Of a stretch of 64,000 nt of DNA, positions 43,150 to 51,256 are shown one piece after another (position 1 is the stretch's first letter; every line of letters starts with the position of its first letter). This stretch comes from Reyranella sp. CPCC 100927 (GTDB lineage: Bacteria; Pseudomonadota; Alphaproteobacteria; Reyranellales; Reyranellaceae): NCBI RefSeq assembly GCF_007859315.1, contig NZ_VOHA01000001.1, positions 930,001 to 994,000 of the forward strand, in the 5' to 3' direction. The notes beneath the pieces are model-generated. The model was not told the origin of the DNA and ran no database searches. It saw nothing but the letters and a program-made list of their open reading frames with translations. A program made the position numbers and the translations under genes.

Positions 43150-43599
43150 ATGGCCAGCCAAGCGGCGGTCGTTGCCCGTGTCACGCGGCGCTTCAGCGCG
43201 TCGGCGGAACGCGTTTTCGATGCCTGGCTCGACCCGGCCAAGGCTGGCACGTTCCTGTTCGCCACGGCGACAGGCACAATGGTGCGCGTGGATATCGACG
43301 CACGGATCGGTGGCAAGTTCGTCTTTGTCGATCGGCGTGACGGCAAGGACGTGCCGCACACTGGCGAGTATCTCGAGATCGACCGGCCACGCCGGCTGGT
43401 GTTCTCGCTTGCCGTCGAGATGTACGCGCAGGACATCGATCGCGTTGCCATCGACATCGTGCCGCTGGCCTCCGGTTGCGAGCTCACTCTGACCCACGAG
43501 ATGCGCCCCGATTGGGCCGAGCACAGGGATCGTATCCAGGCCGGCTGGGGCGAGATCCTGGAAGGATTGGCCATCACGCTGGGAGAGAGCGAACCGTAG
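43150..43599 (+). CDS. SRPBCC (AHSA1-like) domain protein
   Basis: 149 residues, START-like fold. RRFSASAERVFDAWLDPAKA at the N terminus, GGKFVFVDRR, GEYLEIDRPRRLVFSLAV, and a C-terminal WGEILEGLAITLGE helix are typical of AHSA1/PF08327 proteins. They bind small hydrophobic ligands; most have no known function. It lies 34 bases after its ArsR partner gene, with a ribosome site GAAGGAG upstream. Confidence 0.9.
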   Translation: MASQAAVVARVTRRFSASAERVFDAWLDPAKAGTFLFATATGTMVRVDIDARIGGKFVFVDRRDGKDVPHTGEYLEIDRPRRLVFSLAVEMYAQDIDRVAIDIVPLASGCELTLTHEMRPDWAEHRDRIQAGWGEILEGLAITLGESEP

Positions 43600-43601
43600 T
43601 C

Positions 43602-43648
43602 GGCCGCTGCCGTCATCCTTCGCTGCGCTCAGGACGACAGCAGCGGCC
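43602..43648. terminator. Long hairpin between convergent genes
   Basis: GGCCGCTGC (43602-43610) and GCAGCGGCC (43640-43648) are a perfect outer stem, and GTC.TCCT/AGGA.GAC pairs inside it. The loop CGCTGCGCTC resembles the core of repeat family A. It begins just after the SRPBCC stop and 41 bases before the GNAT stop, so it fits a bidirectional terminator. Confidence 0.6.
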
Positions 43649-43688
43649 CGAGGATGAACAGCTCGAACCTGGAAGCGCGAGCCCCGAT

Positions 43689-44240
43689 TTACGTCCGTCG
43701 CGCGTTCCACTCGTCGCGCGTGATCTCCCAGATCTCGGTGGGGAAGCGGCCGCCGACATAGTCGCGTTCGGTCAGCGCCACGCGCCGCATGCCCTGCTTC
43801 TCGGTGATGCGGCTGGAGGCCTGGTTGGGAACCGCCTTCGACGTGCGCAGGCGCGCGAAGCCCAGCGTGTTGAACCAGAAGTCCGTCGCGGCATCGGCGG
43901 CTTCGGTCATCAGTCCCCGGCCCTGATGCGCGGGATCGATCCAGAAGCCGCGGTTGTCCATCTCCTCGTTCTTGGGCGCCAGAAGGTGGATCAATCCGAT
44001 CAATGCTGCGGGATCAGCTTTCAACCGCAGGCTCCACAGCCATTCGTCACCGCGCGCGATCGCGGGCAGGGCGACGTCTCGCAGGAACACCTCGGCACCG
44101 TCCGCCGGGTACGGCCACGGCACCCGCGGGTTGAGGTAGCGCACGATCTCCCACTGCGGGAACAGGTGCTGGATCGCCGTGGCATCGTCGACACCCAGCG
44201 GCAGAAGCAGAAGGCGATCCGTTTCGAGCCGCGGCGTCAT
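43689..44240 (-). CDS. GNAT family N-acetyltransferase (RimJ/RimL type)
   Basis: 183 residues. TPRLETDRLLLLPLGVDDAT at the N terminus, the acetyl-CoA-binding HQGRGLMTEAADAATDF near residue 110, and SSRITEKQGMRRV near residue 150 mark the RimJ-type GNAT fold. The acceptor is unknown; relatives acetylate ribosomal proteins, sugars or small amines. It lies nine bases downstream of the HerA-like gene on the same strand, so it is probably co-transcribed. Confidence 0.88.
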   Translation of the reverse strand: MTPRLETDRLLLLPLGVDDATAIQHLFPQWEIVRYLNPRVPWPYPADGAEVFLRDVALPAIARGDEWLWSLRLKADPAALIGLIHLLAPKNEEMDNRGFWIDPAHQGRGLMTEAADAATDFWFNTLGFARLRTSKAVPNQASSRITEKQGMRRVALTERDYVGGRFPTEIWEITRDEWNARRT

Positions 44241-44249
44241 GGCGACAGG

Positions 44250-45920
44250 CTATTTCAACAGACTGCCCAGCACCCCGCGCACGATCGAGCTGCCGATGCC
44301 GCCGCGGCCGAAAATGGCCTTGGACGCTTCGCGCACGACGACGTTGGTGACGGTGCGGGCCGCCGACTTGGTAACGGCATCCACGATGCTGTCGCTGCGG
44401 CGCGCCGGCGCGCGCGGTGGCGGCGCTTCCTCCGGCGGCAGTGAGCGGCGCAGGCGGGGTTGCGGGCGCGGGCCTGCGTCGTCGGTGGGTGGCTGCGGCG
44501 GCAGATCCCATTGCGGCTGCGGTGGTGTGCCCCAGGCGCCGCCGGGCGCCGTATCGGCCGGCGGCGGTGCGCCGTATTGGCCGCGACGTCGGGCGGGCGC
44601 GCTGGGCGGTGGTGCCCCGGCATCCTGGTGCTGGCCCGAACCGGCGCGACCCATCAGCACCTCGTAGGCCGAGTCGCGGTCGACGGCGCGGTCGTACTTG
44701 CCGGCCAGCGGGCTCGCCTTGATCACGGCCTGCCGCTCGGCGTCGCTGACCGGGCCGAGCCGTGACTGCGGCGGTGCCACCAGGCAGCGCTCGACCGGCG
44801 TCGGGGCGCCCTTGGTGTCGAGGAACGAGACCAGCGCTTCGCCGACGCCCAGTTCGACAATCGCTTCGGCGGCGTCGAACTTCTTGTTCTGACGGAACGT
44901 CTGGGCCGCGGTTTTCACCGCCTTTTGGTCCTTGGGCGTGAAGGCGCGCAGGGCGTGCTGCACGCGGTTGCTGAGCTGGCCCAACACGCTTTCGGGAATG
45001 TCGAGCGGATTCTGCGAAATGAAGTAGACGCCGATGCCTTTCGAGCGGATCAGGCGCACCACCTGCTCGATCTTGTCGATCAGCGCCTTGGGCGCGTCGT
45101 CGAACAGCAGGTGCGCCTCGTCGAAGAAGAACACGAATTTCGGCCGGTCGGTGTCGCCGACCTCGGGCATCACCTCGAACAGCTCCGACAGCAGCCACAG
45201 CAGGAACGTCGCGTAGAGCCGTGGGCTCTGCATCAGCTTGTCGGCCGCGAGGATGTTGACGCAGCCGATGCCGTTGGCATCGCGCGTGATCATGTCCTTC
45301 AGGTCCAGCGCCGGTTCGCCGAAGAATTGTTCACCACCCTGCTGCTCCAGCACTAGCAGCGCGCGCTGGATGGCACCGACGCTGGGCTTGCTGACGTTGC
45401 CGTACTCTGTCGTGAGCTGGGCGGCATTTTCTGCGCACCACTGCAGCATCGACGTCAGATCCTTGAAGTCGAGCAGCAGCAGGCCCTGCGCGTCGGCGAC
45501 CTTGAAGACGATGTTCAGGACGCCTTCCTGCGTCGCATTGAGGTCCAGCAGCCGCGCCAGCAGCAGCGGACCCATCTCCGACACCGTGGTTCGGATCGGC
45601 TGGCCCTTTTCGCCGAACAGGTCCCAGTACATCACCGGAAACGCGCGGCCGGCATAGCCCTCGATCTTCAGCTGCTGGGCCCGCTCCACGGCCTTCGGGT
45701 TGTCGCCGCCCTTCTGCGACATGCCGGCCAGGTCGCCTTTGACGTCGGCCAGGAACACCGGCACGCCGTAGGCCGCGAAGCCCTCGGCCAGCGTCTGCAG
45801 GCTCACGGTCTTGCCGGTACCGGTGGCGCCGGCGATCAGGCCATGGCGATTGCCGTATTTCAGCAACAGGTCCTGATCAGCATCGCCTGCGCCGACGAAT
45901 ATCGACAGATCCTCGCTCAT
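44250..45920 (-). CDS. HerA-like ATPase (DUF853 family)
   Basis: 556 residues. Walker A GATGTGKT at residues 31-38, Walker [14 protein letters not shown] near residue 265, and [17 protein letters not shown] with a sensor-like region follow. A Pro/Ala-rich linker (about residues 430-505) leads to a small terminal helical part ([20 protein letters not shown]). HerA-like ATPases translocate DNA or act with nucleases, but DUF853 proteins lack a known partner, and no nuclease gene is adjacent. The start has good support in [19 protein letters not shown]. Confidence 0.9.
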   Translation of the reverse strand: MSEDLSIFVGAGDADQDLLLKYGNRHGLIAGATGTGKTVSLQTLAEGFAAYGVPVFLADVKGDLAGMSQKGGDNPKAVERAQQLKIEGYAGRAFPVMYWDLFGEKGQPIRTTVSEMGPLLLARLLDLNATQEGVLNIVFKVADAQGLLLLDFKDLTSMLQWCAENAAQLTTEYGNVSKPSVGAIQRALLVLEQQGGEQFFGEPALDLKDMITRDANGIGCVNILAADKLMQSPRLYATFLLWLLSELFEVMPEVGDTDRPKFVFFFDEAHLLFDDAPKALIDKIEQVVRLIRSKGIGVYFISQNPLDIPESVLGQLSNRVQHALRAFTPKDQKAVKTAAQTFRQNKKFDAAEAIVELGVGEALVSFLDTKGAPTPVERCLVAPPQSRLGPVSDAERQAVIKASPLAGKYDRAVDRDSAYEVLMGRAGSGQHQDAGAPPPSAPARRRGQYGAPPPADTAPGGAWGTPPQPQWDLPPQPPTDDAGPRPQPRLRRSLPPEEAPPPRAPARRSDSIVDAVTKSAARTVTNVVVREASKAIFGRGGIGSSIVRGVLGSLLK

Positions 45921-46034
45921 GGTGCCGTCCCGGACGTTGGTGCTTGTTCAATCGGATGCGGCGCATACTAAAGCACAAGAGGGCAGCGTCCCGCTATTGC
46001 GAGTCGCCGTGGCGGGATGCGTCGATGGTGATGA

Positions 46035-46523
46035 TTACGGTTGATTCTCTAAGATCAGGCACGTGGTCGTGCCGTGGACGAGCAACCGCCCCTGCGCGTC
46101 CGTCAATCGTCCTTCGGCGGTGCCGGCACGCCGGCCGCGGCTCAACACCTGGCCTTCCGCCGTGATCAGCCCGGTGTCGACGGTGATCGGCCGGACGAAG
46201 GAGACCTTGAATTCCAGGGTCGTCTGACCCCAGCCGCGCGGCAATGTCGAGTGGACGGCAAGGCCCATGCAGGAATCCAGCAGCGTGGCTGAAAAACCAC
46301 CGTGCACGGTCCCTGCAGGATTGAAGTGTGCCGCCGAAGGCCGCGCCCTGATCGTGACCCGGCCGTCGGCGGCCGACGCAATCCAGTAGCCGAGAGTCTC
46401 CGCCATGGCATTGTGCGGCAACCGACCATCGACAATGGCCTGCACAAAGTCCAGTCCGCTCAGGGCGCGCTGGTCCTCGGCGCTCACCACGCCATAGCGA
46501 AGAGTCTCGGGGCGTTCGGTCAT
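46035..46523 (-). CDS. PaaI family hotdog-fold thioesterase
   Basis: 162 residues. The hotdog signature GTVHGGFSATLLDSCMGLAV with downstream LEFKVSFVRPITVDTG and EGQVLSRGRRAGTAEGRL fits the PaaI/4HBT family. It would hydrolyse acyl-CoA thioesters in the cytoplasm. It is the last gene of a probable three-gene minus-strand unit (47514 to 46035), with 15 bases between it and the gene upstream. Confidence 0.88.
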   Translation of the reverse strand: MTERPETLRYGVVSAEDQRALSGLDFVQAIVDGRLPHNAMAETLGYWIASAADGRVTIRARPSAAHFNPAGTVHGGFSATLLDSCMGLAVHSTLPRGWGQTTLEFKVSFVRPITVDTGLITAEGQVLSRGRRAGTAEGRLTDAQGRLLVHGTTTCLILENQP

Positions 46524-46538
46524 GCTGTCTCCATCGCG

Positions 46539-47090
46539 TCAGGACTCTGCGGTCGAGCCCGCACGGCGGGCCAGGAACTCGACGACAAGCTGCCATGTGG
46601 CGCCCTCGTCGGCGGACGTCTCGCCACACCAGCGAAAGGCGTTCGTCGTGATGTCGCGGAAGCTCCAGCGGATGCGACGGCCGTCCGGCGCTGTCCCGAG
46701 CTGTACGATGTCGGCGCCGTCCTTGCGGCCGATCATCGACAGGTAGGTTTGCGTCACGGGATCGGTCCACTGGATATGCCAGGCATTGCGTGCCGGATCA
46801 TAGACCCGCAACGTCGTGCCGTAGGAATTGGCGTTGGCGGCCGCATCGACCTGGCGTCCGGGCCCGCGCGGCGGGACGATCCAGACATCCTGGATGGCGC
46901 GCCCCTCGAGCGTCCATCCGAAATGCCATTCGCCGGGCCAATGGCGACGCGAGCCGTCGTCGCGGAAGCGGGTGACGTCGAGGTCCCAGGATCCGATGAG
47001 CCAACCGTACAGATCCATGTTGCCGGTGCGATCGATCGCCGGACCCTCGGCGTGCAGCGCGTCGAGAAAGGCGGGCAGAGGTGTTGTCAT
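46539..47090 (-). CDS. Hypothetical calycin/lipocalin-like protein
   Basis: 183 residues. I do not recognise a named family. LIGSWDLDVTRFRDDGSRRH and WTLEGRAIQDVWIVPP, followed by many alternating strands (LRVYDPARNAWHIQWTDPV), suggest a lipocalin-like beta-barrel as in DUF1579-type proteins. There is no signal peptide. The start at 47090 has GGAG upstream; the frame above it (to 47300) is a shadow of the next gene. Neighbours are a thioesterase and an SRPBCC protein. Confidence 0.75.
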   Translation of the reverse strand: MTTPLPAFLDALHAEGPAIDRTGNMDLYGWLIGSWDLDVTRFRDDGSRRHWPGEWHFGWTLEGRAIQDVWIVPPRGPGRQVDAAANANSYGTTLRVYDPARNAWHIQWTDPVTQTYLSMIGRKDGADIVQLGTAPDGRRIRWSFRDITTNAFRWCGETSADEGATWQLVVEFLARRAGSTAES

Positions 47091-47106
47091 CTGACGCTCC
47101 CGTCGA

Positions 47107-47514
47107 TCAGGCATGGGCCGGCTGGCGGTCCAGCGCCTGTTTGATGACGGATGCGCCGTGCGCCTGCATGGCGCCGATGGCAGGTGCCAGGGTGTCGGGC
47201 AGCAGGTCGATGAGCCAGACGAAGCGACAGCGATCGTCGCCATCGGTGAAAACCTGGGCCGATGCGCTGTAGTGGGTCGCCTGGCCGTCGACGATCGCAT
47301 AGACGAGCCGGCGGTGCGTGTCGTCGATCGAGACCAGCAGCTCGCGTGCCGTCATGCCGTTGAAGAAGGTGATGACCCGGGCATCGCCGTCGGCGCGGCA
47401 ATCGACGACGAAACCCGGCACCAGGCGCCGGTGCAGGGCGTGGAAGTCACGCAGGGCGGACCATACCGGTTCGACCGGTGCGTTGATCGATATCTCCTGA
47501 CGCAGGGTGGCCAT
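47107..47514 (-). CDS. SRPBCC family (polyketide cyclase-like) protein
   Basis: 135 residues. QEISINAPVEPVWSALRDFH at the start and the C-terminal helix with PAIGAMQAHGASVIKQAL fit the PF10604-type START-like fold with a hydrophobic cavity. The function is unknown. It is the first gene of the minus-strand unit with the lipocalin-like and PaaI genes, 16 bases before the next start. About 230 bases of unassigned DNA separate it from the downstream-oriented PEP mutase gene. Confidence 0.85.
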   Translation of the reverse strand: MATLRQEISINAPVEPVWSALRDFHALHRRLVPGFVVDCRADGDARVITFFNGMTARELLVSIDDTHRRLVYAIVDGQATHYSASAQVFTDGDDRCRFVWLIDLLPDTLAPAIGAMQAHGASVIKQALDRQPAHA

Positions 47515-47745
47515 GGCACGTCTCCTGATGACAGGGACCGCGCGGTCGACACCGCCACTGTGCCGCGTATCGGCATGCGGTGCTCGCGGGATCCGGACGG
47601 CGTCACCCTAGGAGAGCCCCGTCGCATCGATCTTGAAGAATCTTGCGAATCTCGAGGTGCGCGGTTGTGCCGAACGCAAACGAGGGATCCAGGCTGTCCC
47701 TGGATCCCTCGTCTCAGCGGCAGAGCGGTTGCGTGTACCGGCTGC

Positions 47746-48570
47746 TCAGCCTTGCATGTAGTTGTTCAGATCGGGCGTCGCGATCGACGTGTCGACATAA
47801 CCGAAGGTGCCCTTGTCCTTCACCTCTTGCGCGGCGCTGATCAGCCCGTTCATCGCAGCGCGATAGAGCGACGTGGCGAGGCTGATGCGGCGCACGCCGG
47901 CGGCCGAGAGGTCGGCGAGGGTGAACGACCTGCCCTTGATGCCGACCATGAAGTTGTAGGGCTTCGACAGCGCCGAGCACACCGCCTTCACGGCGGCGAG
48001 GTCGGGCAGGCCGGGCGCCATCAGCACGTCGGCGCCGGCTTTCTCGTAAGCCTGCAGGCGCTTGATGGTGTCATCGAGATTGGGATTGCCGCGCAGGAAG
48101 TTTTCCGATCGTGCCGTCAGCGTGAAAGCGAAGCCGAGCGACTTTGCCGCTTCCGCCGATGCCGCCACGCGCTCCACCGCCTGATTGAAATCGTAGAGCG
48201 GCCGATCCTTCTCGCCGGTCGCGTCCTCGATCGAGCAGCCGACAAGACCGGTTTCGGCGGCAAGCCGCACCGTCTCGGCGGCGAAGGATGGCGCATGGCC
48301 GAAACCGTTCTCCAGGTCGGCCGATACCGGGATGTCGACGGCGCCGGCAACGGCGCGGGCATGGGCCAATGCCTCCTCACGCTGCACCTTGCCGTCGCGC
48401 CGCCCCAGGGTGCCGGCGAAGGCACCGCTTGATGTCGCCAGGGCCTCGAAGCCGAGCCCGGCCAGGATGCGCGCCGAGCCGGCATCCCACGGGTTGGGCA
48501 TGACGAATGCACTGGTCCCCAGGTGCAGGGCGCGGAAACGGTTGGCCTTGTCGCTTTGGCTCGCAGCCAT
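47746..48570 (-). CDS. Isocitrate lyase / PEP mutase family protein
   Basis: 274 residues. TIM barrel with PNPWDAGSARILAGLGFEAL, SSGAFAGTLGR, IPVSADLENGFGHAP and GCSIEDATGEKDRPLYDF. The Mg-binding and general features of the superfamily are present, but the isocitrate lyase KKCGH loop is not, so it is probably a PEP mutase-like or methylisocitrate-like C-C or P-C lyase. The AGGAGGG at 48578-48584 region supports the ATG at 48570. It stands alone between other minus-strand genes. Confidence 0.85.
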   Translation of the reverse strand: MAASQSDKANRFRALHLGTSAFVMPNPWDAGSARILAGLGFEALATSSGAFAGTLGRRDGKVQREEALAHARAVAGAVDIPVSADLENGFGHAPSFAAETVRLAAETGLVGCSIEDATGEKDRPLYDFNQAVERVAASAEAAKSLGFAFTLTARSENFLRGNPNLDDTIKRLQAYEKAGADVLMAPGLPDLAAVKAVCSALSKPYNFMVGIKGRSFTLADLSAAGVRRISLATSLYRAAMNGLISAAQEVKDKGTFGYVDTSIATPDLNNYMQG

Positions 48571-48781
48571 AAGTCCCTCCTGGTCGTTCTGCCTGAACAC
48601 CCTAGCGTTCAACCTCGCCGTTGCCGACGACCAATCCGCGCCAGCCGGGGAGGCCATTGGCGGATAGCCGACAACGGCCCCGGATCACATGTGCTCCGGT
48701 GTTCAACACGACAACCTTGCGTGAGGGTGCTGCTGGCGGGAATCGGACGCGGTCACCGCCTCCGACTGCCATCGCACGCGA

Positions 48782-49402
48782 TCACGTCGATCCACAGATG
48801 AGTTGCACGCCGGCGTCCGCGGTGGCGCGCAGCGATGCCGCCGAATCGCCGGCACGCGATCGCAGCGCCAGCGTATGCAGCACGGCGGAGGCGATCTTGG
48901 CCAGCGCCGCGGGGTTGGCCGTGGCGGCAATCTCGCCGCGCGCCTGCGCGTGCCGCAGGCGGGCTTCGAACACGCGGTCGAACGTGCGCAGGCCCTCGCC
49001 GAGCTTGTTGCGCACATCAGGGTCGGCGACGGACTCCGTCGCGGCGGTGCCGATCAGGAAGCAGCCCAGCGCCGCATCGCCCGGGGGCTGATACAGCACC
49101 AGCGCCTGATCGTAGAGGCGCTTCAGCACCTTGCGCAGCGGCAGGTTGTTGTCCAGGACCTCTTCCATCAGCCGCCGTCCGGTCTCGATGTAGCGATCCA
49201 ATGTCGCCAGGTAGAGCGCGCGCTTGTCGCCGAAGGCGCCGTAGAGACTCGGCCGGTTCATGCCGGTCGCGGCGCTCAGATCGTCCAGCGACGTGCCGGA
49301 GAACCCGGTGCGCCAGAAGGCATCGGTCGCCTGGGTCAGTGCCTGCTCCGGATCATAGGCCCGTGGCCGGCCACGCGGACGCTTTTCTGTTTTTTGTACC
49401 AT
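48782..49402 (-). CDS. TetR family transcriptional regulator
   Basis: 206 residues. TetR helix-turn-helix: RGRPRAYDPEQALTQATDAF and LDDLSAATGMNRPSLYGAFG with DKRALYLATLDRYI. The C-terminal ligand domain is variable. It is divergent from the GST gene at 49477 with 74 bases between, suggesting it controls that gene in response to an electrophile. I chose the ATG at 49402; an upstream in-frame ATG at 49426 is possible. Confidence 0.92.
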   Translation of the reverse strand: MVQKTEKRPRGRPRAYDPEQALTQATDAFWRTGFSGTSLDDLSAATGMNRPSLYGAFGDKRALYLATLDRYIETGRRLMEEVLDNNLPLRKVLKRLYDQALVLYQPPGDAALGCFLIGTAATESVADPDVRNKLGEGLRTFDRVFEARLRHAQARGEIAATANPAALAKIASAVLHTLALRSRAGDSAASLRATADAGVQLICGST

Positions 49403-49416
49403 CTGGAATAAAATCC

Positions 49417-49442
49417 ATTGACTCATTCTATTTATGTTCAAT
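49417..49442. promoter_or_regulatory. Possible TetR operator
   Basis: ATTGACTCAT (49417-49426) and ATGTTCAAT (49434-49442) form an imperfect inverted repeat in the divergent TetR/GST region. The arms agree in their outer ATTGA/TCAAT and inner CAT/ATG parts only. It is a weak candidate. Confidence 0.3.
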
Positions 49443-49476
49443 ACAGTACAAAAAATCAATACCCGGAGGACTGACG

Positions 49477-50127
49477 ATGAATTTGTATTTCTCTCCCCTG
49501 GCCTGTTCGCTCGCGACCCGCATTGCCCTGTACGAAGTCGGCGCCGACGCGCAATTCACGTCTGTCGATACACATGCCAAGCGCGTCGAAGACGGATCGG
49601 ACTTCCTCGCCGTCACCGCCATGGGCCAGGTGCCGGCCCTGCGCACGGACGAGGGGTTCGTGCTGACCGAGAATACGGCGGTGCTGCAGTACGTCGCCGA
49701 TCGTTTCCCGGCGGCGCAGCTGGCCCCGTCGGCCGGGGCCGAACGGGCGCGCCTGCAACAGTGGCTCGGCTTCATCGGCACGGAATTGCACAAGGCCCTG
49801 TTCGTGCCGTTGCTCGACCCGACGGCACCGGCCGACGTCAAGACCTATGCGCGCGACAAGGCCGCGCTGCGTCTGGGTATCCTGCAGGATCATCTGGCGA
49901 AGCATGAATTCCTGCTCGATCGCTTCAGCGTGGCCGATGCGTATCTCGCCACCGTGCTCAACTGGGCCCAGTACAGCGGCGTCGACCTGGCGGCCTATCC
50001 GGCGGTGCACGACTACTATCAGCGCATGCTCAAGCGCCCGTCGATCGCCAAGGCGGTCAGCGAGGAGTTCGCTCTGTACCGGGCCCAGAAGGCACGGCAG
50101 ACAGCGAAAGCCGCCGCCGCCAGCTGA
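49477..50127 (+). CDS. Glutathione S-transferase
   Basis: 216 residues. Thioredoxin-fold N domain: MNLYFSPLACSLATRIALYE (cysteine at residue 10 as in beta-class enzymes), VPALRTDEGFVLTENTAVLQ (cis-Pro and glutathione-binding ENTA). The helical C domain contains LLDRFSVADAYLATVL. It conjugates glutathione to electrophiles or reduces peroxides in the cytosol. It is divergent from a TetR regulator. CGGAGG supports the ATG at 49477; the open frame upstream is a shadow of the TetR gene. Confidence 0.93.
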   Translation: MNLYFSPLACSLATRIALYEVGADAQFTSVDTHAKRVEDGSDFLAVTAMGQVPALRTDEGFVLTENTAVLQYVADRFPAAQLAPSAGAERARLQQWLGFIGTELHKALFVPLLDPTAPADVKTYARDKAALRLGILQDHLAKHEFLLDRFSVADAYLATVLNWAQYSGVDLAAYPAVHDYYQRMLKRPSIAKAVSEEFALYRAQKARQTAKAAAAS

Positions 50128-50137
50128 GAACTATCCA

Positions 50138-50339
50138 CCTTCTCCCCGCCTGCGCGCAGGGCTGTCCGGGGAAAAAGCCTTCATGGTGAGCTTGTCGAAC
50201 CATGAAGGCCGTGCACGACGGTTGGTGCGGAACGCTTCATGGTTCGACAAGCTCACCATGAAGCGTTACTGCAGCGAAAAGTGCTAGATTTTGCCGGACA
50301 CTTTCGCCGGACACCCCCTGCGCCTGCGCGGGGAGAAGG
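50138..50339. repeat. Nested palindromic element (palindrome within palindrome)
   Basis: Outer arms at 50138-50161 and 50316-50339 match as inverted repeats with few mismatches (CCTTCTCCCCG...CGGGGAGAAGG). Inside, two 29-base arms at 50179-50207 and 50235-50263 are perfect reverse complements, and each arm is itself a hairpin (CTTCATGGT...ACCATGAAG). A direct GCCGGACA repeat lies at about 50293-50312. It is non-coding and occupies most of the 239-base gap after the GST gene. Confidence 0.9.
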
Positions 50340-50366
50340 GATGAACGCCCTTACGCTCGGCGTGCC

Positions 50367-51218
50367 TCAGTGCACCAGTGGTGTCGCCAGCCGCGCTTCG
50401 AGGATTCGACGATCACCCCGCGCTGCCTGCTGAAAGCGGCGTGGGGGCATGCCGGCGGCACGGTGGAACGTGCGCACGAAGTTCGACAGGTCGGCGAAGC
50501 CGGCATCGAAGGCGACGTCGGTGACGGATTCCGCGCCGTCCGCCAGCAGACGAGCGGCGCGACGCAGCCGCGCGCGGATCAGGTACTGGTGCGGCGTGAC
50601 GCCCAGCACGCGCGCGAACAGGCGCAGGAAGTGAAACGGACTGACGCCGGCCTCCCCAGCCGCGTGGTCGAGACTGATCGGCTGGTGGGCATGCCGGTCG
50701 ATCCAGAGCGCGGCGTCCACGGCGCGGCGGCGATCGCGCGCTTTGACCGCCATCGGTTTTCGCTTCCGTCCGCCTGCCGTGCCGACGAAGCGCGCGGCGA
50801 ACATCATGCCGACCTCGTTCAGGCCGGCATCGCTCTTGCCCTCGACAACGGCCTGCGCCAGTTCGCCCAGCACCATCAGGTCGGGCAGCGGCGGCAGGCA
50901 ACCCGTCTGCCACACACGGCGCCCGTCGCCGATCGCCGCGACCAGCGCCGGCGTCAGCTGGAAGGACAGGCATTCATCGCCGCAGACATGATGGTCGTGC
51001 GTGCACATGAACTCGTCGCCGGGATGGCCGACCAGAACGGAGCCGGCCACCAACTCGAAGGTCTCGCCCCGCGTGCGGTAGCCGAAGCTGCCTTTGCGCA
51101 CATAGGAGACCGAGAACGCCTCATGCACTTCGGCGAAAGGCGTGTCGGTCGGACAGGCTTCGCATCGGTAGTCGACAACGGTGAGCGCGTCGCCTTGGGA
51201 TAGCGTCGTGGCCGCCAT
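50367..51218 (-). CDS. AraC family transcriptional regulator
   Basis: 283 residues. The C-terminal double helix-turn-helix is clear: [40 protein letters not shown] and [20 protein letters not shown]. The N-terminal cupin-like part has cysteines in EACPTD and [14 protein letters not shown] that might bind a metal. The upstream region on its own strand has a TATATA stretch and a GGAAG ribosome site. The target is not obvious; it is flanked by the nested repeat and by the MocR gene on the same strand. Confidence 0.92.
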   Translation of the reverse strand: MAATTLSQGDALTVVDYRCEACPTDTPFAEVHEAFSVSYVRKGSFGYRTRGETFELVAGSVLVGHPGDEFMCTHDHHVCGDECLSFQLTPALVAAIGDGRRVWQTGCLPPLPDLMVLGELAQAVVEGKSDAGLNEVGMMFAARFVGTAGGRKRKPMAVKARDRRRAVDAALWIDRHAHQPISLDHAAGEAGVSPFHFLRLFARVLGVTPHQYLIRARLRRAARLLADGAESVTDVAFDAGFADLSNFVRTFHRAAGMPPRRFQQAARGDRRILEARLATPLVH

Positions 51219-51256
51219 GGCTTCCTTCAGCGGTGCCTAACTATATATACGGTTAT

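Noticed and set aside
48700-48790. A sequence resembling the T-arm and 3' end of a tRNA on the minus strand (CCGATTCCCGCC)
   Set aside because: The T-stem does not pair and no anticodon arm or full cloverleaf can be drawn. At best it is a degraded remnant; no integrase is nearby.
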